Positions 27,374 through 36,793 of a stretch of 64,000 nt of DNA are shown here, piece by piece. The stretch comes from Pseudomaricurvus albidus (lineage in GTDB: Bacteria > Pseudomonadota > Gammaproteobacteria > Pseudomonadales > Cellvibrionaceae), in assembly GCF_018863235.1 (NCBI RefSeq), contig NZ_JAHKRS010000008.1, positions 62,001 to 126,000 on the forward strand, given 5' to 3'. A program made the position numbers and the translations under genes. Within the stretch, counting starts at the first letter, position 1, and each line of letters begins with the position of its first letter. The notes under the pieces are model-generated. The model ran no database searches and was not told where the DNA came from. It saw only the letters and a program-made list of their open reading frames with translations.

Positions 27374-30300
27374 TTGTCCACAGAGGTTATTTCATCATTA
27401 GAAACAAAGCTGACAGAGGTAATGGGGCGTGACCGCCATCGCTTTGCCCGCCAGTTGGGACAGATAAAAGACCGGTTGAAAAGTGACCAGTCTGCGGATA
27501 AGGCCATTGAGAAGCTTGCTGCGGGCATTGAGCGGTCATTAGAGTTGTGCCGCCGACGCGCAGAATCTGTTCCCAGGATCGAATTCCCCGAGAGTCTGCC
27601 AGTGTCTGGTCGCCGCGAGGAGATCGCCAAGCTGATCGAGGAGAATCAGGTGGTGATTCTGGCCGGCGAAACCGGTTCCGGTAAAACCACCCAGCTGCCC
27701 AAAATATGTCTGGAGCTGGGACGGGGCATCCAGGGCGTGATTGGCCACACTCAACCACGGCGAATTGCTGCCCGAACGGTGGCGTCCCGTATCGCGGAAG
27801 AATTGAATACCCCGCTGGGACAATCCGTGGGGTATCAGGTGCGGTTTACCGATCACTCTCAAGATACGACACACATCAAGTTGATGACCGACGGTATCCT
27901 GCTGGCGGAAATTCAAAACGATCGCTTCCTCAACAAATACGACACGCTGATTATTGATGAGGCTCACGAGCGCAGCCTGAACATTGATTTTTTGCTGGGT
28001 TACCTCAAGCAAATCCTGCCCAAGCGCCCGGATCTGAAACTCATCATTACCTCGGCAACGATCGATCTACAGCGCTTTTCAGAGCATTTCGACAATGCGC
28101 CCATCATTGAGGTGTCGGGCCGCACCTTTCCCGTGGATGTCCATTACCGCCCCATGGCCGATAAAGACGAGGATCTTTACGGCGCAATCACTGAAACCGT
28201 GGATGAAATCCTGACGACCGAAAAAAGCAGCTCCCGGCGGGGCGGCGACATTCTGGTGTTTCTCAGTGGCGAGCGGGAAATCCGGGAGACGGCACTGGCA
28301 TTGCGCCGGGCTCAGTTTCCCCATGTGGAGGTGTTGCCGCTCTATGCCCGCCTGAGTCTGGCGGAGCAGAACAAGGTCTTCAATGCCCACAAAGGACGGC
28401 GGATAGTGCTTGCCACCAATGTGGCTGAAACCAGTATTACCGTGCCCGGTATCCGCTATGTGATTGATCCGGGATTGGCGCGCATCAGCCGTTACAGCTT
28501 TCGCTCCAAAATTCAGCGGTTGCCCATCGAGCCCATTTCCCAGGCCAGCGCCAATCAGCGCAAAGGACGCTGTGGCCGGGTGAGTGAAGGGGTTTGTTAT
28601 CGACTCTACGATGAGCAGGACTTTCTCAATCGACCCGAGTTTACCGATGCCGAAATCTTGCGGACCAATCTGGCCGCTGTGATTCTGCAAATGCTGAACC
28701 TGCGCATTGGAGAGGTGCGTCATTTCCCGTTTGTCGATAAACCGGATCAGCGCTTGCTGAACGACGGTTTCAAACTGTTGGAAGAGCTGCAGGCTGTCAA
28801 CAAGCAGGGCAAGGTGAATGGCCTGGGCCGTCAATTGATGACTCTGCCCGTGGACCCCCGTTTGGGACGGATGGTGCTGGCTGCAGCGAAACTGGGCTGC
28901 CTGCGGGAAGTCTTGATTATCGTCAGCGGTATGTCCATTCAGGACCCGCGAGAGCGTCCGGCCGAGAAAAAACAGGCTGCCGATGAGAAACACCGTCGCT
29001 TTAATGACGATCATTCAGATTTCATGGCCTATCTGAACCTCTGGGATTACGTCGAGCAGCAGCGTCAGGATCTGTCGTCCAGTCAATACAGCAAACTGTG
29101 CAAAAAAGAGTTTCTGTCTTACCTGAGATTGCGGGAATGGCGGGAAATCCACCATCAGTTGTTGACGGCGCTCAAGCCGTTAAACCTCAAACAAAATAAC
29201 GAGGCAGCCTCGTACGACACCATTCATCAGGCGCTTCTTACCGGACTGTTGGGCTACATCGGTAACAAGGCAGAAGACAAGGAGTATCTGGGGGCGCGTA
29301 ATCGCCGCTTTATGATCTTCCCCGGCTCGTCCCAGAGCAAGAAATCCCCCAAGTGGTTGATGGCCGGGCAGTTGCTGGAAACTTCCCGCCTGTTCGCTCA
29401 TCAGGTTGCGAAGATTGATCCCGACTGGGCGCTGCAGGCCGCCAAACATCTGGTGAAGCGCAATCAGTTTGAACCCCATTACGATGTCAAAACCGGCCAG
29501 GTGATGGCCTATGAGCGGGTGACATTGTACGGTCTGACACTGGTGGAAAAGCAGCGAGTCAGTTTTGGCAGTATCGATCCCAAAACGGCACGTGAAGTGT
29601 TTATTCGTGCCGCTCTGGTGGAGGAGCGCTACCGTGGCAAGGGGCCTTTTTTCAAACACAACCAGCAATTGATTGCCGAATTGCACGAGCTGGAAGCCAA
29701 ATCCCGGCGCCGGGATATTCTGGTGGACGAAGAGGCCATTTACCGTTTCTATGATGAACGGGTGCCGGCGGATATTGTCAATCTGGCCGGATTTGAGCAC
29801 TGGCGTAAATCGGTGGAGCTGGACAAGGATAACCCCCAGCCAGAGCTGTTGTATCTGACTCGTGATTATCTGATGCAGCACGACGCCAGTGCCATTACCG
29901 AAGCCCAGTTTCCTGCGGAACTGAGCTGGCAGGGGCTGACGTTTCCGCTCAGTTATCATTTTGAGCCCGGTCACGCAGAAGACGGCGTCAGTATTCAGGT
30001 GCCCGTGGCCGCTTTGCATTTAGTGCCTGAGCATCGCCTGGAGTGGTTGATACCCGGTATCCTTCGGGAAAAATGCATTCAGTTGGTGAAAGGGCTGCCC
30101 AAACAGTGGCGCAAGCACTTTGTACCGGTGCCCAATTATGTGGATACCGCACTGGCCTCACTGAGTCCTGACGATGTGCCTTTAACAGAAGCTCTTGGCC
30201 ATCAGTTGAAGCGCCAAACTACGATCGATATCCCTGAAGATCAGTGGCTGCAGGTGCAGCTGGATGATTACTATCGCTTTAATATTCAGGTAGTGGATGA

Positions 30301-31264
30301 GCGCGGCAAGGTGTTGGCGCAAGGACGAGATCTGGCGAGCCTGCGCGAGCGTTATCGGGATCAGTTGCAGCAAACTCTCAAAAGCAATGATGATTCCATT
30401 GAGCGGTCCGGGATTACCGAGTGGGACTTTGACCAGTTGGCAAAAGACATTCGCCTGAAGCGGGCGGGCATGAGTATCACGGCGTACCCGGAGTTGATCG
30501 ACGAGAAAGATTCAGTAGCACTGCGGCTGAGTGATAATCCTGTCGAGGCTGAATACCTCACCAGACGGGGGATTACCCGCCTGGCATTGCTGCATTTGCA
30601 GAGCAGTGTGAAATATCTGCGCAAGGAGCTGCTTAAAGGCAAGGATCTTGGTTTGACTGTCGTCTCTCTGGGTAAGCGGGACGCGGTGGTGGATGACATC
30701 ATCATGGCGGCGGTTGCCGACAGTTGTTTCAGTGGAGAGCTTCCCAGAACCCGTGAGGCGTTTCTGGGTTGCATTGAAGCGGGCAGAGATCAGATCACTG
30801 CACGGGCTACGGAGCTTGAAAAGTTGATGGTGACCGTTTTGGCAGAGGTTGTGGCCATCAAGAAAAACATCAAGTCCAATAAGAATGCCCTCGCCATTGC
30901 CGTTGCTGCTGGTGACATCAACTTGCAGCTTCAGCGATTGATCTACCCCGGTTTTCTATACCAAACCCCACAGAAATGGTTGCAACAGTATCCCCGATAT
31001 CTCAAAGCGATCATCCTGAGACTGGAGAAAGCCCCATCCCAAATACAGAAAGACAAGATCTGGACGGCGGAAGTGGACAGCTTGTGGGAACCCTGGCAGC
31101 AGCGTCTCGAAAAAGACGGAGAGGCGACGGTCTATGCCAATGATCAGCTGGTGCAATACCGCTGGATGTTGGAGGAATACAGAGTTTCTTTGTTTGCCCA
31201 GTCGTTGAAAACTCTGATGCCGGTTTCGGAAAAGCGGCTGAAAAAGCTGTGGGCCGATGCTTAG
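27374..31264 (+). CDS. hrpA: ATP-dependent RNA helicase HrpA
   Basis: 1296 residues from TTG at 27374, with TCAGGAG seven bases upstream; the longer frame from 27326 has no such site. E. coli HrpA is about 1300 residues. DEAH/RHA helicase motifs: GETGSGKTTQ (I), DEAHERS (II), SAT (III), ATNVAETSITV (V) and QRKGRCGR (VI). The C-terminal half holds the HA2 and OB regions and the HrpA-specific DUF3418 domain. HrpA acts on mRNA and resolves stalled ribosomes in E. coli. It is likely monocistronic. Confidence 0.97.
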   Translation: MSTEVISSLETKLTEVMGRDRHRFARQLGQIKDRLKSDQSADKAIEKLAAGIERSLELCRRRAESVPRIEFPESLPVSGRREEIAKLIEENQVVILAGETGSGKTTQLPKICLELGRGIQGVIGHTQPRRIAARTVASRIAEELNTPLGQSVGYQVRFTDHSQDTTHIKLMTDGILLAEIQNDRFLNKYDTLIIDEAHERSLNIDFLLGYLKQILPKRPDLKLIITSATIDLQRFSEHFDNAPIIEVSGRTFPVDVHYRPMADKDEDLYGAITETVDEILTTEKSSSRRGGDILVFLSGEREIRETALALRRAQFPHVEVLPLYARLSLAEQNKVFNAHKGRRIVLATNVAETSITVPGIRYVIDPGLARISRYSFRSKIQRLPIEPISQASANQRKGRCGRVSEGVCYRLYDEQDFLNRPEFTDAEILRTNLAAVILQMLNLRIGEVRHFPFVDKPDQRLLNDGFKLLEELQAVNKQGKVNGLGRQLMTLPVDPRLGRMVLAAAKLGCLREVLIIVSGMSIQDPRERPAEKKQAADEKHRRFNDDHSDFMAYLNLWDYVEQQRQDLSSSQYSKLCKKEFLSYLRLREWREIHHQLLTALKPLNLKQNNEAASYDTIHQALLTGLLGYIGNKAEDKEYLGARNRRFMIFPGSSQSKKSPKWLMAGQLLETSRLFAHQVAKIDPDWALQAAKHLVKRNQFEPHYDVKTGQVMAYERVTLYGLTLVEKQRVSFGSIDPKTAREVFIRAALVEERYRGKGPFFKHNQQLIAELHELEAKSRRRDILVDEEAIYRFYDERVPADIVNLAGFEHWRKSVELDKDNPQPELLYLTRDYLMQHDASAITEAQFPAELSWQGLTFPLSYHFEPGHAEDGVSIQVPVAALHLVPEHRLEWLIPGILREKCIQLVKGLPKQWRKHFVPVPNYVDTALASLSPDDVPLTEALGHQLKRQTTIDIPEDQWLQVQLDDYYRFNIQVVDERGKVLAQGRDLASLRERYRDQLQQTLKSNDDSIERSGITEWDFDQLAKDIRLKRAGMSITAYPELIDEKDSVALRLSDNPVEAEYLTRRGITRLALLHLQSSVKYLRKELLKGKDLGLTVVSLGKRDAVVDDIIMAAVADSCFSGELPRTREAFLGCIEAGRDQITARATELEKLMVTVLAEVVAIKKNIKSNKNALAIAVAAGDINLQLQRLIYPGFLYQTPQKWLQQYPRYLKAIILRLEKAPSQIQKDKIWTAEVDSLWEPWQQRLEKDGEATVYANDQLVQYRWMLEEYRVSLFAQSLKTLMPVSEKRLKKLWADA

Positions 31265-31597
31265 ACTATCTTTGTTTCAAAATTATTACAGTTGTCTTTG
31301 TTTTTTGAAATAAATCTCTTTTACTTTTTTAGGCCAGTAGGAATCAACCCTCTGGCCTGGCTCAAAATCTTCATAAGAATTTCTATTTTTAAGCCTTTAG
31401 AAATAAAAAAAACCTTTTTTAAGCTCCCGTCATATTACTGAAATATTATCTCTTCAGAATGCCCCTCCATAACGTAGTCACCGAGCAAGGATTGCGTTTC
31501 AGACTTACTAACACCATGTTGTTGAAAGCGCTTCGGCGTCATCAACAACGACTATTTAGATTGTCTATTACAACCAAAATATCTAGGGGATGACTCC
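31265..31597. other. AT-rich gap upstream of the porin gene
   Basis: 333 bases with no coding potential. AT-rich tracts at 31270-31450 end near a partly symmetrical GTTGAAAGCGCTTCGGCGTCATCAAC (31516 onward; arms GTTGA and TCAAC) that could be a repressor site or leader hairpin. The ribosome-binding site TAGGGGATGA is just before the porin ATG. No convincing -35/-10 pair was fixed. Confidence 0.4.
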
Positions 31598-32665
31598 ATG
31601 AAAAAGTTATTACTGCCACTGGCGATCGCTGCTGTTATGCCTGCAACGGCTTTTGCGATGGGCGAAACCGATACCACTTTCTACGGTAAAATGAATGTTA
31701 CTGCTGTTAATTCAAATTTTGAATCCAGCATTGAAGGTACTGACGAAAGTGGCTGGAACCTGAACAGTAACGCTTCCCGCGTTGGTTTTAAAGGTAAAAC
31801 TGAATTGTCTGAAGGCCTGTACGCCATCTACAAAGCTGAAGTTGAAGTGTTTGTAGACAGCGGTATTTCCGGTAGCAGTTCTGATGATCAAACTTTTAAA
31901 CAGCGTAACATCTACGTAGGTCTGAGCGGTAACTACGGGACCATTTTTGCGGGTCGCAGCGACTCAGTTCTGAAACTGTCACAGGCCAAAGTCGATTTGT
32001 TTGGTGACCTTCAGGGTGGCGATATCAAGAACTGGATGTCCGGTGAAACTCGCTCCAGCAACGTGATCAACTACAGCACTCCTGAGATGGCCGGCTTCCA
32101 GTTTTCTGTGATGAGCATTCTGGGTGAAGATGCCGGTGATCGTCGCGATGGTTTGTTGGATAGCTACTCTGCTGGCCTGACTTTTAAGCACGGTGGTCTG
32201 TATCTGGCTCTGGCGCGCGATGAGAACGTGAAGTCCGGTAGCTTGGAAAAAGCGTTCCTGAACATTAACCGTTTTGTGGCTTCTTACAGTTTGGGTGATC
32301 TGACTGTGGGTGGTATTTATCAGCAGGCAGAGGAAGGTGATAACTACGATCAAAATACTTTTGATTTGAGTAACTCAAGTTACGATGAAGACAGCTACAT
32401 GCTGAGTGCTTCTTATAAACTGGGTAATTTCAAACTGAAAGCACAGTACGGTGAAGGCGAATACGACATCCAGTTGGCACCAGTTGGCGGCAGTGTTGTG
32501 AGCGACAAATTCGAGCGTGAAGCCTGGATTTTGGGTGTGGATTACAGCCTGGCGAAAACCACCAAGATTTACACTTACTACTCGAATATTGAGAGCAACG
32601 ACAATCTGGTTTCTTACTCAGAAGAAGATGATGTTTTCGGTATCGGTATGGAACACAAATTTTAA
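31598..32665 (+). CDS. Outer-membrane general porin
   Basis: 355 residues with signal peptide MKKLLLPLAIAAVMPATAFA. It begins TTFYGKMNVTAV, then SRVGFKGKTELSEGLYAIYKAEVEV (partly cited), standard for Gram-negative 16-stranded porins, and ends in phenylalanine (MEHKF) for barrel assembly. It forms trimeric diffusion pores. Own promoter region and a strong hairpin downstream indicate a single-gene unit, likely highly expressed. Confidence 0.95.
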   Translation: MKKLLLPLAIAAVMPATAFAMGETDTTFYGKMNVTAVNSNFESSIEGTDESGWNLNSNASRVGFKGKTELSEGLYAIYKAEVEVFVDSGISGSSSDDQTFKQRNIYVGLSGNYGTIFAGRSDSVLKLSQAKVDLFGDLQGGDIKNWMSGETRSSNVINYSTPEMAGFQFSVMSILGEDAGDRRDGLLDSYSAGLTFKHGGLYLALARDENVKSGSLEKAFLNINRFVASYSLGDLTVGGIYQQAEEGDNYDQNTFDLSNSSYDEDSYMLSASYKLGNFKLKAQYGEGEYDIQLAPVGGSVVSDKFEREAWILGVDYSLAKTTKIYTYYSNIESNDNLVSYSEEDDVFGIGMEHKF

Positions 32666-32691
32666 TTGGGGATGACCTCAGTTAGATATTG

Positions 32692-32717
32692 AGGAAAGGT
32701 GCTTCGGCACCTTTCCT
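32692..32717 (+). terminator. Terminator hairpin after the porin gene
   Basis: 11-bp perfect stem AGGAAAGGTGC / GCACCTTTCCT around a stable TTCG loop. T-rich sequence follows after a short gap, so it works as terminator or mRNA-stabilising hairpin. Confidence 0.8.
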
Positions 32718-32823
32718 GCAAGTGTTCTTTTAATTTTTTTGTATCTGTTTTTGTTTCTTTACTCTTCAGTGCACACATACAAAGAGTGAGAGCAAAGAGC
32801 AGAAAATCATTTTTGTGGAGAAA

Positions 32824-33423
32824 ATGATGAAAAAAATCACTTGGATGGCTCTGGCCCTGGCTGGCAGTTTGCAGCTGACTTCCGCATCATTGTTTGCGGC
32901 TTCGGACGAATGTTCTCCAGATGTGGATATGGCCGACAGCCTCGATTTCAGTAAGTTGCACATTGAGTGTGACGACAACCCAGATATTGTTTACGATCCG
33001 AAAGAGGGCACTAAACTCTTCGGCAAGCATGCGAAAGCGATTGATACTTATGCTAATGATGACGCAGATAAGCCTTCGGTAAAACCAGCTCAGCAATTGG
33101 CGTATCGCGAATCCAGCAAAACCTCTGTCCCTCAGCAAGATCTGTCTACAGCTAAGAAAGTTGCTAAAGCAACGGCAGCAACTCCCCGTTCATCGGTTTC
33201 CGGGAGTGCAGGCGCTACCGCCGCTGCAGAGTCAGATAATGCCGGTTTAGCCTTCAATATCCGTGAACCTTTTACCACCACGGGTGGGCCAGAGTCCGCG
33301 CTTAAAGGCCTGTATGTGCAGATGGCACATTACTGCCCCAACGGCTGGGAAAAACTGAAGGAGTGGTCTGTTCCTAATCAATCAGGCTATTATTTGCACT
33401 ATCAGTTCCAGTGTGCCAAGTAA
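32824..33423 (+). CDS. Secreted or periplasmic protein, function unknown
   Basis: 199 residues from the ATG at 32824 (a second ATG follows immediately); GTGGAG just upstream serves as ribosome-binding site. A clear signal peptide (MKKITWMALALAGSLQLTSASLFA) precedes DECSPD. The middle is low-complexity, rich in Ala, Thr, Ser and Lys, and the last 60 residues form a compact domain with two cysteines (HYCPNGWEKL and FQCAK) likely to make a disulfide. I did not recognise a family. Confidence 0.75.
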   Translation: MMKKITWMALALAGSLQLTSASLFAASDECSPDVDMADSLDFSKLHIECDDNPDIVYDPKEGTKLFGKHAKAIDTYANDDADKPSVKPAQQLAYRESSKTSVPQQDLSTAKKVAKATAATPRSSVSGSAGATAAAESDNAGLAFNIREPFTTTGGPESALKGLYVQMAHYCPNGWEKLKEWSVPNQSGYYLHYQFQCAK

Positions 33424-33510
33424 AGTCAGCCAAATGGTCGGGTGGTGGCGCTTTGCCTGTTATCCGACCTGGGCTAGAATGGCTTTTCCGTTTATAGCAG
33501 GAGAGGCACG

Positions 33511-34230
33511 GTGGCATTGAAAGCCCGTTTTACAACATTAACAGCAGGATTGCTGTTGCTTGCATCTGGTCAATATGGCTTTGCTAATGACAGTGCAGAG
33601 ATCAATGATCCCTGGGAAGGGGTAAACCGTAAAATTTTTGTCTTCAATGACACTCTGGATACCTATTTCCTCAAGCCTGTGGCCAAGGGCTACCGGGCTG
33701 TGACTCCGGATCCTGTGGAGACCGGAGTATCCAACTTCTTTTCCAATCTGTTAGAGGTCCGTAACGTCCTGAATGACGTCCTGCAGTGGAAGTGGGCTCA
33801 GGCGGGCAATGACACCGGACGCTTGTTGGTGAACAGCACGGTCGGTGTTGCTGGTTTTTTTGATGTCGCCCAGTACTTTGGCATGCCCCGTAATGAGGGG
33901 GAAGACTTCGGCCAGACCTTTTCCGCCTGGGGAGCCGGGCAGGGCCCCTACCTGGTGTTGCCGTTTTTCGGTTCCAGCACCCTGCGCGATGCCGCTGGCA
34001 TGCCTTTTAACGCTTATGTGAGCCCCATCAATTACGTGGATCACGTTCCAACCCGCAATAGCATCGCCGGAGTCGATCTGATCGACACGCGCGCCTCTTT
34101 GCTGGATGCTGAAGATCTGCTCAGTGGTGACAAGTACACGTTTATCCGTGATGCCTATCTGCAGCGGCGGGATTATCTGATCAACGACGGTACCGTGGAA
34201 GACAGCTTCGGCGGTGACGACGACTTCTAG
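33511..34230 (+). CDS. mlaA: MlaA family outer-membrane lipid-asymmetry protein, without a visible lipobox
   Basis: 239 residues from a GTG start with GGAGAGG upstream. The core INDPWEGVNRKIFVFNDTLD and the later NEGEDFGQTFSAWG and GPYLVLPFFGSS segments identify MlaA/VacJ, which removes misplaced phospholipid from the outer leaflet. The signal peptide ends ...LLLASGQYGFAND with no cysteine, so the usual lipid attachment is missing at this start. It is followed by rssB-rssC as in Pseudomonas (recalled synteny). Confidence 0.93.
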   Translation: MALKARFTTLTAGLLLLASGQYGFANDSAEINDPWEGVNRKIFVFNDTLDTYFLKPVAKGYRAVTPDPVETGVSNFFSNLLEVRNVLNDVLQWKWAQAGNDTGRLLVNSTVGVAGFFDVAQYFGMPRNEGEDFGQTFSAWGAGQGPYLVLPFFGSSTLRDAAGMPFNAYVSPINYVDHVPTRNSIAGVDLIDTRASLLDAEDLLSGDKYTFIRDAYLQRRDYLINDGTVEDSFGGDDDF

Positions 34231-34470
34231 CATTAGTTAATCGCCCTCAAGCCTACTGAATGTGCAGGCTTTAGCGATTCTGCCAAAGCCTCGGCGAAGT
34301 ACTTGCAGGGTTTCGCCCATGGGAGTAGTGTTGACGCTTATTTCTTTGCTGATTGCAGAGGATGGTTAAGATACCGCGGACTTACCTGATGGGACCTTAT
34401 GGCCGGTCCTGTACAAGCCCCGGCAACTCTCATATTCAGCGCGAGTCCCACAGCTCGAAACGGGTGGATA

Positions 34471-35658
34471 ATGCCTCCAGGAAACCGGAAAATCCTCATC
34501 ATCGATGATGACACCATTGTCAGGCAAAGCGTGGTGGCTTATCTCGAAGACAGTGGATTCGAGATGCTGGAAGCCGATCACGGTATTCAGGGGCTGACCC
34601 TGTTTCATGAGCACTGCCCGGATGTTGTCTTGACTGACCTGCGCATGCCCTCTATGGACGGCTTGCAGGTACTTGAAAAAATTCACCAGGCTTCGCCGGA
34701 AACTCCGGTGATAGTCATGTCGGGTGTCGGGGTGATGGGGGATGTGGTAAAGGCACTGCGTCTGGGAGCCTCTGATTTTCTGATCAAGCCTCTCGTCGAT
34801 ATGGAGGTGCTGGTGCATGCCGTCAGTAAGAGCCTGGAACGACGGGATCTGCTGGCTCAAAACCAGCGTTATCGCGAAGAGCTGGAAGTGGCCAATAGCG
34901 AACTCAAGGAGCACCTGCGGACACTGGAAAAGGATCAGCAGGCCGGTCGGCGGGTTCAGCAGCAATTGTTGCCTCCGAGTCCGGTGAAGCGTGGTTCTTA
35001 TTGCCTCGAACACAAGGTAATACCCTCGTTATTCCTCAGTGGCGACTTTATTGATCTGGGGTATTTTGGTGATCGCTACCTGTCCTTCTACCTTACCGAC
35101 GTATCCGGCCATGGCTCCTCATCGGCGTTTGCTACCATCTGGGTCAAGCATGCGACCACGGAAATAGCCCGCAACTGTCAGTTGTTCGATGGGACCCGCT
35201 CGGTGAAAGAGGACATGAATACTGCCCTTGCGGAGGTGAATCGGCTACTGCTGGAGACAAGATTAGGCCACCACATGACTTGCTTGGTGGGAGTAGTGGA
35301 TATACAGTTGCACCGCCTGTACTATGCGGTCGCTGGTCATCTGCCTTTGATGGCATTGCTGACACCTGAAGGGGATCGTTTCCTGGAAGGCAAGGGGCGG
35401 CCTTTAGGGCTGTTTCCCGATTCGGAGTGGCCTTTGTATGAAGTGGACTTTCCACCACACTCTACCTTGTTGGCATTCTCAGACGGAATTCTGGAGGTGA
35501 TGCCACCACAGGATTTGTTGGACAAGGAGGATCATCTCCTGCACATGCTTACCGATGCAGGGGGTGGCTTGGCAAACGTCACCAGAGCTTTGAATCTGGA
35601 TGCTATTGAGGATGCACCGGATGACATTGCTGTCCTCAGTCTGGTGCGTGGAGCTTAG
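34471..35658 (+). CDS. rssB: Response regulator with PP2C-type phosphatase domain (RssB)
   Basis: 395 residues from the ATG at 34471; an ATG 24 codons earlier is possible, but family alignment begins near PPGNRKILIIDDD. The receiver domain has the DD pair and the phospho-acceptor Asp in VVLTDLRMPSMDG. A coiled linker and a SpoIIE/PP2C phosphatase domain follow (LTDVSGHGSSSAFA, LLAFSDGILEV). In Pseudomonas, RssB with the downstream STAS protein controls RpoS turnover and partner switching. Confidence 0.92.
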   Translation: MPPGNRKILIIDDDTIVRQSVVAYLEDSGFEMLEADHGIQGLTLFHEHCPDVVLTDLRMPSMDGLQVLEKIHQASPETPVIVMSGVGVMGDVVKALRLGASDFLIKPLVDMEVLVHAVSKSLERRDLLAQNQRYREELEVANSELKEHLRTLEKDQQAGRRVQQQLLPPSPVKRGSYCLEHKVIPSLFLSGDFIDLGYFGDRYLSFYLTDVSGHGSSSAFATIWVKHATTEIARNCQLFDGTRSVKEDMNTALAEVNRLLLETRLGHHMTCLVGVVDIQLHRLYYAVAGHLPLMALLTPEGDRFLEGKGRPLGLFPDSEWPLYEVDFPPHSTLLAFSDGILEVMPPQDLLDKEDHLLHMLTDAGGGLANVTRALNLDAIEDAPDDIAVLSLVRGA

Positions 35659-35768
35659 GACTGGCCTTAGCGTGTCCGATGATCATTGTCGGTGCGAAAA
35701 TTGCGTGTAATCGAATAGAGTTTATATGTTTGAAGCCAAAGATGTTCAGGCATCAATAGGTAACAAGT

Positions 35769-36257
35769 ATGCAGCAAGGTAAGATATGGGTCGCTGACCA
35801 CGCCGGTGTCTATGTTATCAAGATGGTTGGCGATGTCAGACTGACGTTGTGCATGTCGTTTGACCAGTTTATCAGTGCCATGTTTGAGGCGGACGATTTC
35901 GCGTCGATTATTTTTGATCTCACCCAGGCTGAAGCCATCGACAGCACTACTCTGGGATTGATGGCAAAGATATCCATCCTGGCTGAGCAGCGTAAGCAGC
36001 TGCGTCCTGTGATTATTTCTACCTCGCCGGGCATCAATCGCTTGTTGGATACCATGGGTTTTGCCGAAATTTTTGAGATCATGACAGAACTGCCTGATAA
36101 GTTGAAAGTCAGTCAGTGTCTCGAGGTCAGTGAGATGGACGAGGGTACGGCCAAGCAGAAAGTCCTTGAGGCCCACAGAATCCTGATGGACCTCAACGAC
36201 CAAAATCGTGAGGTTTTTCAAGACCTTGTAAAGACTCTCGAAGATTCCTCCACCTGA
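35769..36257 (+). CDS. rssC: STAS-domain anti-sigma factor antagonist (RssC)
   Basis: 162 residues. A STAS domain (about 5-105) includes IIFDLTQAEAIDSTTLGLMAK; the serine/threonine in DSTTLG is the phosphorylation site expected for partner switching. A C-terminal helical extension of ~50 residues follows. It directly follows rssB, whose phosphatase domain is the likely eraser of that phosphate. The cognate kinase is not in the window. Confidence 0.92.
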   Translation: MQQGKIWVADHAGVYVIKMVGDVRLTLCMSFDQFISAMFEADDFASIIFDLTQAEAIDSTTLGLMAKISILAEQRKQLRPVIISTSPGINRLLDTMGFAEIFEIMTELPDKLKVSQCLEVSEMDEGTAKQKVLEAHRILMDLNDQNREVFQDLVKTLEDSST

Positions 36258-36285
36258 GGCCAAGCCTACCCGGCGGCCTGCTATT

Positions 36286-36741
36286 TTATTGATCCATCTC
36301 CATGGCCGCTTTCTTAGTGCGGATAAAGTCTGAGTGGGACACATAAATCAGATCGCTGACGCGGCGAATTATGTGTTCTTCGTATTTATCCAAATCCCCA
36401 TCGGCAAAAGCGATACGCCACATGCCCAGCAACAGGTGGCACTTCTCTTCGGGACTGAACTCGTCGTTGATGCAACGAGTGAACTGATACAGTGAGGTGG
36501 AATCCTTGCTCTCTTTTCTGGCTTGCTCAATAAGCTTGTGCAAGGTGTCATTATTGAGATCAAATTGCCGGCGCAATTCACTGATCAGAGCTTGGGTCTC
36601 GTTTTCGTCAAAATTATCGTCAATAGTGGCCACGTCGATCATCAGGGCCGCAGCTGCCAGCTGTCTGGCATCCATGGTATCTATAACCTCGGTGTCGGTT
36701 TCAAGAATTTCTGAAAAAAACGTTTTGAGTCCGGCAAGCAT
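36286..36741 (-). CDS. TerB family protein
   Basis: 151 residues, all-helical. Two acidic blocks, DDNFDENETQAL and ADGDLDKYEEHIIRRVSDLIYV (cited in part), match the TerB/DUF533-like fold, named from tellurite-resistance proteins but widespread with unknown roles. It reads leftward in the same direction as dusA, 52 bases downstream of it. In the Pseudomonas arrangement I recall a transaldolase gene here. Confidence 0.88.
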   Translation of the reverse strand: MLAGLKTFFSEILETDTEVIDTMDARQLAAAALMIDVATIDDNFDENETQALISELRRQFDLNNDTLHKLIEQARKESKDSTSLYQFTRCINDEFSPEEKCHLLLGMWRIAFADGDLDKYEEHIIRRVSDLIYVSHSDFIRTKKAAMEMDQ

Positions 36742-36793
36742 AAATACAGCCCAGTTGATAAAGGTGAGTTAATACTGTGAAGATCTTGTCTGG

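Noticed and set aside
28079-29014. 311-codon minus-strand open frame inside hrpA
   Set aside because: Antisense shadow of a strongly conserved helicase gene.
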